Shown: one piece after another, positions 54,301 through 63,300 of the stretch
Layout of the letters: each line of letters begins with the position of its first letter
How positions within the stretch are numbered: position 1 is the first letter of the stretch
NCBI RefSeq assembly: GCF_000003815.2
Contig: NC_049979.1
Coordinates: 8,286,217-8,350,216, forward strand
Reading direction: 5' to 3'
Source of the DNA: Branchiostoma floridae
Lineage: Eukaryota; Chordata; Leptocardii; Amphioxiformes; Branchiostomatidae
Length of the DNA stretch: 64,000 nt
Position numbers and translations under genes: made by a program
Notes under the pieces: generated by a model
What the model was told of the DNA's origin: nothing
The model's database searches: none
The model's input: only the letters and a program-made list of their open reading frames with translations

Positions 54301-57300
54301 AGAAGAAGACACCACAGACATGCCATCTCTTGGAAACCCCTGCACCACTCCTATGGAACATATAGACATTTCTACGTATGGTGTAGAAAAAATGTTGCAA
54401 GGCCTTAATCCGTCCAAAGCATCCGGGCCCGACCAAATACCACCTTGGTTCCTCAAAATGACAGCCAGTGAAATCGCACCTGTTTTGACTAACATTTTCC
54501 AACAATCGCTTGACACAGGAGAAATCCCCCAAGACTGGAGAGATGCAAACATATGCGCCATTTTCAAAAAGGGAGATAGAGCGGTTCCCAGTAACTACAG
54601 ACCTGTTTCACTTACCTGTATTTCCTGTAAACTACTCGAACACATTATTCATAGCCATATCATGAAACACTTGGAAGGCCACAATATACTAACGGACTAC
54701 CAGCATGGTTTCAGAGCAAAGCGATCAACAGAAACACAGCTTGTTTTAACAGTTCACGACATAGCTGGGGCATTGAACAATAAAAGACAGGTGGATCTAG
54801 CAATACTTGATTTCACTAAAGCCTTCGACAAAGTCCCACATAGCAGACTCATAACAAAACTGGAGTACTATGGAATTCAAGGTTCTACATTAAACTGGTT
54901 AAAGGCTTTCCTGACGAATAGAGAGCAAACGGTAGTGGTAGAAGGGAAGGCCTCAGCTGCAGTTAAAGTAGCATCGGGAGTTCCGCAAGGGACTGTTCTG
55001 GGACCATTGCTCTTCCTCTTGTACATAAACGACTTGCCAGACCAGCTCGATTCAAGTGTGAGGTTATTCGCCGATGATTGTCTGCTATATATAGAGGTAT
55101 CTGCAAAGAATGACTCACAACTTCTTCAGAAAGATCTGAACACCCTGGAAGAATGGCAAAGGAAATGGCTTATGCAGTTCAATCCTGATAAGTGCTATAT
55201 CATGCACATAACGAACAAACGCACGCCAAATGTGTCCCCTTACCAGTTTTGTGGTCAGACATTAGCAACCACAAAAAGTCACCCATACCTAGGTGTTACG
55301 TTAACAACTGGGCTGAAGTGGGGTGTCCATGTTAACAAAATAACAACCAAGGCTAAACAGACATTGGGAGTGATCAAACGTAACTTGTGGGCATGCCCAG
55401 CCCGCGTAAAATCACTTGCATACACGTCACTGGTAAGACCTAACCTTGAATATGCTGCAACAGTATGGGATCCGTATACAAAGAAAGACAAAGATAAACT
55501 TGAAAGGGTACAGAACCAAGCTGCCCGATTCTGTACAAACAACTACAACAGGGATGCTAGTGTTACTAAAATGAAAACAGATCTACAGTGGACATCACTT
55601 GAAGACAGAAGGAAAATGTCCAGACTTTGCATGATGTACAAAATGACCAATAAGCTGGTGGACGTACCGACTGATAAGTATCTAATACCAGCTCAAAAAA
55701 GAACAAGAAACAGCCATGACTTCAAGTACCAGAGTTTCCAAGCTAGGATTGATGTGTTCAAAAATTCGTATTTTCCCAGAACTATCGTAGATTGGAATTT
55801 GTTATCACCAAGTACAGTAGGGGCATCTTCTCTGGATAGTTTTAAAGAACGCTTGCAGTTAGATGTGCAAAAGTTAGGTGTGACGGGTCGTTCGGTGTAA
55901 TATAACCAGCTGCTGCCGCGCCGCGCGCCTGCGAAGCTGGTGTGTTACGCCGAATGGCGGTTATACCGGCTATATAGATACAGATACAGATACAGATACA
56001 CCCTGAATGGAATGCCTTAATCCTGGACTACTTTTCCATTTTTGGCTTTTCAGATAACAGCTGCAACACACCAGGAAAAATTCGAAACAACCAAACCCCT
56101 TCCCATCATTTGTAAAAGATTTTCAAACTTTGATCCTGACAAGTTTTCAGCAGCTGTAGTTGAAAGTGTACAACATTTGGTGTCCTGGGGTCATGTGACA
56201 TACTCCACAAAAAACACTTCAGTTCAATAATTGAATTAATCAGCTTTACCCATCAAGATTTTGAAACAATCTGAAGCAAATGTGAATCCCTTCCTATGCG
56301 ATGTTGTCTGTTTTGACGGACCTGCAGTTCGGTTTGAGTAACATAGATGAACCATCTGCAGTTGTGGTTAGAGGATGTGAGGTGTTGACCCTGGTCAGAA
56401 GGGCAGCACACTGCAGCATTCCCCAGGCGTGCCAGCATGTCTGTAGGGATGGAGGGAATGCAGCTGCCCATGGTGCACACATACTTCATTCCTAAACCAT
56501 GACATATGATGTCAGCAACAAGCTACATGTACTAAACAGCTTATGTGACAGACTAATAGAACATATGAAAATGGCACTCTTGATAAAGGATATGTTGGGA
56601 CATTCTGTCTGCCTGAAGATTCACAGACTGAGTCTTTTGGCACATTGATTGCTCGTCATAAAGTTACTTTCCTGTTCCTTGACTTTGATTCCTACATCAA
56701 AGTACATACATAATTGAATGTCATTTTTGACATACAGTCCAGAACTAACCTTTAACATAGTGACATTTCAAGCTGTTATTACATGCAAACTCCCTCGTAC
56801 GCGTATTTACATCAGCAGAGTACTTTATTTATGAAGAACTTCTGATTCGTGGCAAAACATGCATGTCAAAACATGGAGAGATGTAGCTGCACTGTAGCTT
56901 CACTGGCCACTGCAAATGAGTGTTTGTAGACAGCGTGCCAACGGTGCGCTGGGAAAAACATCCTTCCCTTAAGCTTGAACCTGCTAAATGAATCAACATA
57001 CGAATATAGACTACCCCACACAGTCAGTCACCTTGGAAAACATCATGGTCAATGTGTTAGGCAAGAGGGTTGGGAACAAGTTTTAGCTGAAGTGTACAGG
57101 ATCTGAAAGTTAGGCAAAATGTTTTGAGCTCGTGTCATGGATGGTTAATGTGTAAAAATTTGTCTTTTAAATTAATAGATTTTGTAGTATACTTTGCATC
57201 CATAATACATGTCTTCATTTATACAAGCAAAAGGGCTCAAACATAAATTTTTTCCCTCTTTCCAGATTCGCTACAACAAGCAAGGAAGACAAGGTTTTGT

Positions 57301-60300
57301 GTATGTTGATGTCACACCTTCCAATGCTACAACCTACACTGTGACGGGGCTGGACCCCAACACTGCCTATGAGTTTGCTGTTACTGCTTTCAACACCCTT
57401 GGAGAAAGTGACTATCTGCCCCTCGATGACCCTGTACTTACAAGTAAGTCCCTTAATGTCATATCTTACAGTTTGGAGACATGACAATCATTGCAATGTC
57501 CTCTCTTTATCTCCTATCAACTCTGACTAAAGATTATTTTATGAGATGAGTTTAACTACTTTTGTCTTCTTTTTCTGTTTGATTTGAGATTTATCATGTC
57601 TAATTTCTTGCATGCACGATTGAGATTAAAAGAATATGATCATCTTATTGGTCTTCACTCTTTGAGCATAAGAAGAAGATGGCATGACAAAATTTGACTG
57701 ATTGATTGATTGATTGATGGATTCCTTACTCAATTATGAAAACATCAGAGGTATTGAAAACAAATTCATTCCTGTCTATGGTTTGACAAAGACAAATTAC
57801 TGGATGTCTCCCAGTGAACATTTTGAAAATGTCAGAGCTTGTAATGTGTGGTTGGCTCAATGTTTTTATTACTTCCAAAATCTGTGTGACATGTACATAT
57901 AATTTGCAAGGACCCATGAAGTGCAAAGAGAGAAACCACTCAATTTATCTTGTCTTAAGACAAATACTTGTTTTGTCTGAAGACAAATACCTGTTTGCAC
58001 TTTGCACTTAAGCTAGAGGTAGCTTCGTTTCTGCCTATGTTCTTTGCATGATCTATCGCTTTGATTAGGTAACGTTAAGGTTGCTTTTGACTTTTCATGC
58101 TACTTTTCTCTGTCACCATTCTGTTCATTTCTGGAACTATTAATGGATTGTGGTACAGTATCCCCAAATCCACTACTCTATATCACATGTTCCTATACGG
58201 TTTGTCTATTCTAGTCAGATTCACATTGCATTCACAATTTGCAATGACATATCTTACCTTCCATATAATCTATAAAAGTGGTTGTATGTAATGGATTGTG
58301 GGATACTATACCAGAAGTTTGTGAGACTGCATTTCCTCTATCAAAAGCACATTCAGTAGTTACCTTTTGAACGTTTCAAATTAAAGACGAACCCTGAATG
58401 TGGTGGTTATTTAGAGTGGTGTGCTTTTATGTGAGGAAATACAGTCCTCTCACAACCTTTGGGTGCAAACAATGAATTCTGGGATTGTTTCCACGTAGGT
58501 GAATCTTCAGGAAGAGCAGGCCCCGCAGGTACACACTGGTGACTCTTCCTGCATGCCTCTGTGTTCTCCACTATCCCTGGGCACACGCTACAGCTCACAG
58601 TCCTGACTCTCTATCAGATCTCTAGGTCCCTTCCCAGGGAGGAAATTTGTCAAAAATGTTAAAATCAATTGATGAAAATGTATTTTCGTTAACTTGAAAT
58701 GAGATGTTAAGGAACGAAAGTCAACAACATCGGCTCCTAATCAATGACGGACAAAAATTTAAAACTGAAGACAGCCTTGCACTCAATAAGCAGTGGTCAA
58801 AGGGGCTTATAGTGCATTACCCCAAATAAGGAGGCATAATTTTTTCATCTTGGCTATGACAGATCCCTTTAAAACAGATAGCTACTGAGAAATAGAGGAA
58901 GTGAGTTTGGCAACCATGATGAAATTCTGTGTGCCCTTATTCATTAACTTATGCGAGAGAAGTGTTAGGACTGGGACTGAAGCGTGTGGCCATTTATACG
59001 GCTCCCAAGAACTGTGCTGCCTTGTCTGTCTGTTTGCTTGCCTGCTCACCATACTCATGATAAATATATTACCTCTGTAATGATTTTACAGGCAACGTTG
59101 GTCAATGAAGACCTTTGGAGACACGTAATTGTGCTATAGTAATACACAGTGTTCTGCAATTTATTGTCATATGAGGAAGTTGACCAGGCTTTGACATCAT
59201 GAAAATTCCCACCAGTTCTAAAAATTCCCTGGTGTAGATAAAATTTCAAACATAAATTGTTGACTTCCAGTGTTATTAACACCAATCGTGACTAAACATT
59301 ACTTTGTTTCCCCCCTGTGCTGCCATATGTTATTTTCTAATCAGTGCATGAACATAAATCCCACCCTATTTCAACCAACCTGTCTATCGTCCAATATAGT
59401 AATAACAACCCCATTGTGTATTAATGGTAGTAACAAAAGTATGTATTGAAATATGAAACTTGGTCATTAGCATTAGTACAGCAAGCAATCAAGTTTACCT
59501 TTAGTTTGACCTCCAACATTCCTTCAACTCTAAAATGTAGACATGTGTAACATTTCGTATGCTAAAGGGTCTACAAATTATAACAAGAGGACAGTTTATG
59601 TGCATGATGTTTTGTCCATTAGAAGGGAAAATATTTAACATCAGCACCAAAAAACTATGCTTAAAATAGCGTGGTTGTGGCAGCATTAAAGGTAACCCAA
59701 CAGAAAAATGTCAAGCAAAGTCAGCATACCAGACCATCTTGTATAAGCCCCTCCAAGCAGCATCAAGTTTTTCCACATTTTCCCTGACCATAATTTTTTT
59801 GTCCAAAAAAGCAGGTGGAATCTCGAGGGAAGTGATTATCGGCGTGGCTGTAGCAGGGGCCCTCTGCCTCCTGCTCAACATCATCCTCATCGTTTTCCTG
59901 GTCCGCTGGTGGAGGAGAAGAAGGAAAGCAAGGAGAGAGGCAGCCAAAAAAGACGGTAAGTAAATGTCTTAGGACTTACTGTAAATGCATTTAAGTTCGC
60001 GGGATTTACTTTTGCGGTAACAGGAAAATGGTGTGTTGCGGTAGTTTTAAGTTTGTGGTAGCGCCATAGACTTTAGTCACATACTATAATGGTAATATGT
60101 TCGCGGTGGTTTTAAATTCGTGGTGAAGTGGCCACCAAGAAAACCGCAAACATAAAACTACTGCAAACATTTCTGCATTTACTGCATCCTGTCCCATAAT
60201 GTCAGCAGATGATGGTGATGATGAAATGCCGTACTATTAAAGGACAGTAATGTTTCTAGAAAATTGAAAAATTTATAATATTCTCCTGCAAGAATCATCA

Positions 60301-63300
60301 ATATGATCATGTTATTAGAACTTCCTTCTTATTTGTTTTGCAGAGGATGCTGCCACATTAGAGACAGTAGACTTGTAAGTATCGACTCTCTTACATTGTA
60401 ATGTTCTACTTGAAATGTAGATCTTGCTGAGTCTCAATTTTGAAGTAGAAAATATGTATTTCTTGAACATCCACTTCATTTTGACTTTTTTTTCATGTGG
60501 AAGTGACTTGAAATACAAGCTTACATGCTTTTTACGGCAATCATGTACTGCTTAGCTTGCCTGAAACACCACATCAAAATGTAACTTGCTTGTAATTCAG
60601 TGTTGCATAATTCCAGGCATTTCTCAGATGGAAGAGCACACTAATTTTGAAGTGTCTCTCATGTGGAAATACATGTTTCTCGTATATGTCTTATCGGTTG
60701 TTACTATCTGATTAAGTGATGTCTCTATTTAGTTGGTTCCAACATGTTGTCCAGCAACTTTGCAGTAATGTTCATTAAGTCAAAATATTTACCTCACATT
60801 ATTTGCATAGCTCTTTTTCCAAATTGATCAGTTCATCTTTACAAGCAAATAATGGTAGAGATATTACAAGAAGAAAAATTGTGTACATTAAAGTCACTCT
60901 GAAGTCAGGGGCAACCTCTAATTTTACACACCCAGAAGCACCTAATCCACAGGACAAACTTTCCCCAAGAGGATGGTTCTGTAAGTTGTTCCTGTGCTGC
61001 TTAAACAAAATTAGGGGAAGTGATGCCTAGTTAGATCCTTTCAGAGCTACAATGGGATGATTATGGCATACAAGGGTAAACCTGAGTATGCCCTATTCAC
61101 CCTATATTGTACAGTTGTTATAATCACCAAGTCTCGCAGTTATTGGCATTGCAGAGCAACAACAGGACAGGTACAGAACCATAACCTTGGGCTGCCTTTC
61201 TCCTGTGCCTATTGTAACAGACGATGTCTCTCTCTGTGATTCCTCACCCTGTAACAGCTATAAAGAGTTCCCTGATCCCGTGCACTGGGGAACGGTCCCC
61301 CCACAGAGACCTCAGAAGAGAACGAGCCGCCCAAATACCCCCAGCACCTTCTCACTATAACAGTAGCATGCACCAAAAATGCTGCTTTAACAACTGAATG
61401 GAATTCATATGCTGCTAATTACCCTCACAATTCCTTTCCACCTTGTGTAAGAAAATTTTCACCAACTAGGCGAATAATATTTCTAGATCTTATTTCTATC
61501 TAGACCATTCTCAAAACTTAAAGAAAGTCTACTTAAAATGTTGTAGGTGTTGCTTTGGGCTAGATGGTAACAGTGTTTAGACTGGTAAAGTGTGTTTCAG
61601 AAGTCTCTTTGGTGGGACAGTGGTCCTTCCAGTTCTCTTGCAGTGCACTTTTCTCCTTGTGTGAAAATACACATCTTCTTAACCAGCTACAACAACACCA
61701 GAAAAGTACTCTAATTCAAGAGCATCCAGCACATCACAAAATTTATGATTCAAGTGAACCAAAGACAGCAAACAAAGTTAAACTGACAGCACATTGCATG
61801 CTGATGAAAAGCAATTCGGATGCTTTGCTTGGCCCAAGATATGAAAACATGTTTTTTTGCCAGATACTGATGTTCAGATGTGTTTGTCCACCCCTTTCTA
61901 CAGAAATCCACTAGATGGCTCTCTTAATTGATATATAATTCACAAATCTGCATTGCTCTTTGGCTTGGCCTCTTTTCCACTTGTAATGCAGTGCACTAAA
62001 ACTCTTTCTTAGCTGTTCTTGGCTGAGGTTCTCAGTGTGGATGGCTGTGCATGGTACAGATTCCTGGTGTGTTTCCACCTTCAACAGACTAACATAACTT
62101 ACGACAGCCGTTATGGTTGCACAAGTTGGCTGAAGAGTGTTGTCATTGCATGTCTACTAGGCCCAACGGTGTCTTACACCTCAATGACTTGTCCCCTGAC
62201 AACTATGGTGACATCATCAAAAACCACAGCCCGAAACGCATCGACCCGTACGAGGACGAACACGGGGAGCCGTACAGCGACTTCGACCTTCAGGAGGCAC
62301 TGGACAAGGGCAACTACTACCACCCAGACCCCACGCTGTACCGCCAGGACGAACCGTACAACTACGAGAGATACCGTGATGACGGGCAGCCTGGAGTGCA
62401 CTGGGATCCCTTCGGTAAGGAATCTGACAATACAATACATTTAAGACACTTTTAATCGTAACTGGGGTGTGGTCTGTAATAACAAAGTAGCACACTGTTA
62501 CCTACTTCCTGTCTCTAACCTTTTTTTGGCATATACTTCTCTTGTATAAGTCTACATATTCAGTTGATTGTTGCTCATTGATGCTAGATAAGCTTAAACA
62601 TGACAACTTCCTTCTTCCTGTATCTCTACTATTTTTGCCATACATGTACTTCTCCTGTATAAATCTATGTTTTCAGTTCACTGATGTTAGAAGCACAAAC
62701 ATGACAGCTTCTAAAGAGTCTCATATCTCACCCTTGCAGGCAAACCCCCTCCGCAGAGGAGTTCCCCTGGCCTTGGACCCATCTACCCAGACAGCGCCTA
62801 TGCCAGTAACTACAGTGACTACCCGCCTGAGCAGGACTACCCCCCAAGACCCACCTATCCCCCCACCTTTGATGACATTAACCCTGGAGCCATTGAGCAG
62901 GATGCTAGGGTGGGTATACCCTTGCTATCAGCTGAGGTTTGTATCTGCAGAATTAGTACTAGGTGTCGTGTTGGTGGTGCCCGTATATGGCGGTTAAGTG
63001 AATGGGACTTATATCATTGCTGCAGACAGCAGAGGCAGTGTTGACTATCTGAAACCTCCAGAGCTGTCGGCATCACCAGGCTCTGTAAGCTATACAGTCA
63101 AACCTATACCTGTACAAGTGACTATTCCCACAAAAGGACCTTCTAGACAATGCGACACGTTTCGTTAGTCCCTCTAATAGTCCCACTGTCACAAACATTT
63201 CGAATCCTGTCTATAGTGACTTCGTGTCCACATAGACCAGATTTCATTGATCCACTGAGTGGTCGTCTTTGTCAGGTTTGACTGTATATCTGCATCCAAA

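Larger units (their letters stand above)
51260..57265 (+). other. Intron 13 (6.0 kb), splitting the FN3 domain
   Basis: This intron was enlarged by transposons: a 351-bp hAT-type MITE at 51651-52001 and a 2.7-kb LINE ending at 56000. The remainder shows no coding exon. Confidence 0.8.
57444..59814 (+). other. Intron 14 (2.4 kb)
   Basis: AT-rich. It contains a (TGAT)5 microsatellite at 57699-57718 and a pair of related palindromes at 57950-57987. No exon was recognised. Confidence 0.8.

Noticed and set aside
58509-58558. Short inverted repeat AGGAAGAG/CTCTTCCT in intron 14
   Set aside because: Only about 9 bp of stem; easily expected by chance.
60869-60977. Possible cassette exon before a good GTAAGT donor at 60978
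   Set aside because: An acceptor that matches exon 16 leaves phase 1, incompatible with both exon 17 and the candidate last exon at 61258 (phase 2).
62910-63043. Retention of intron 18 extending the reading frame by 44 residues
   Set aside because: The Cys/Arg-rich read-through peptide does not look like tail sequence, and a spliced explanation fits better.
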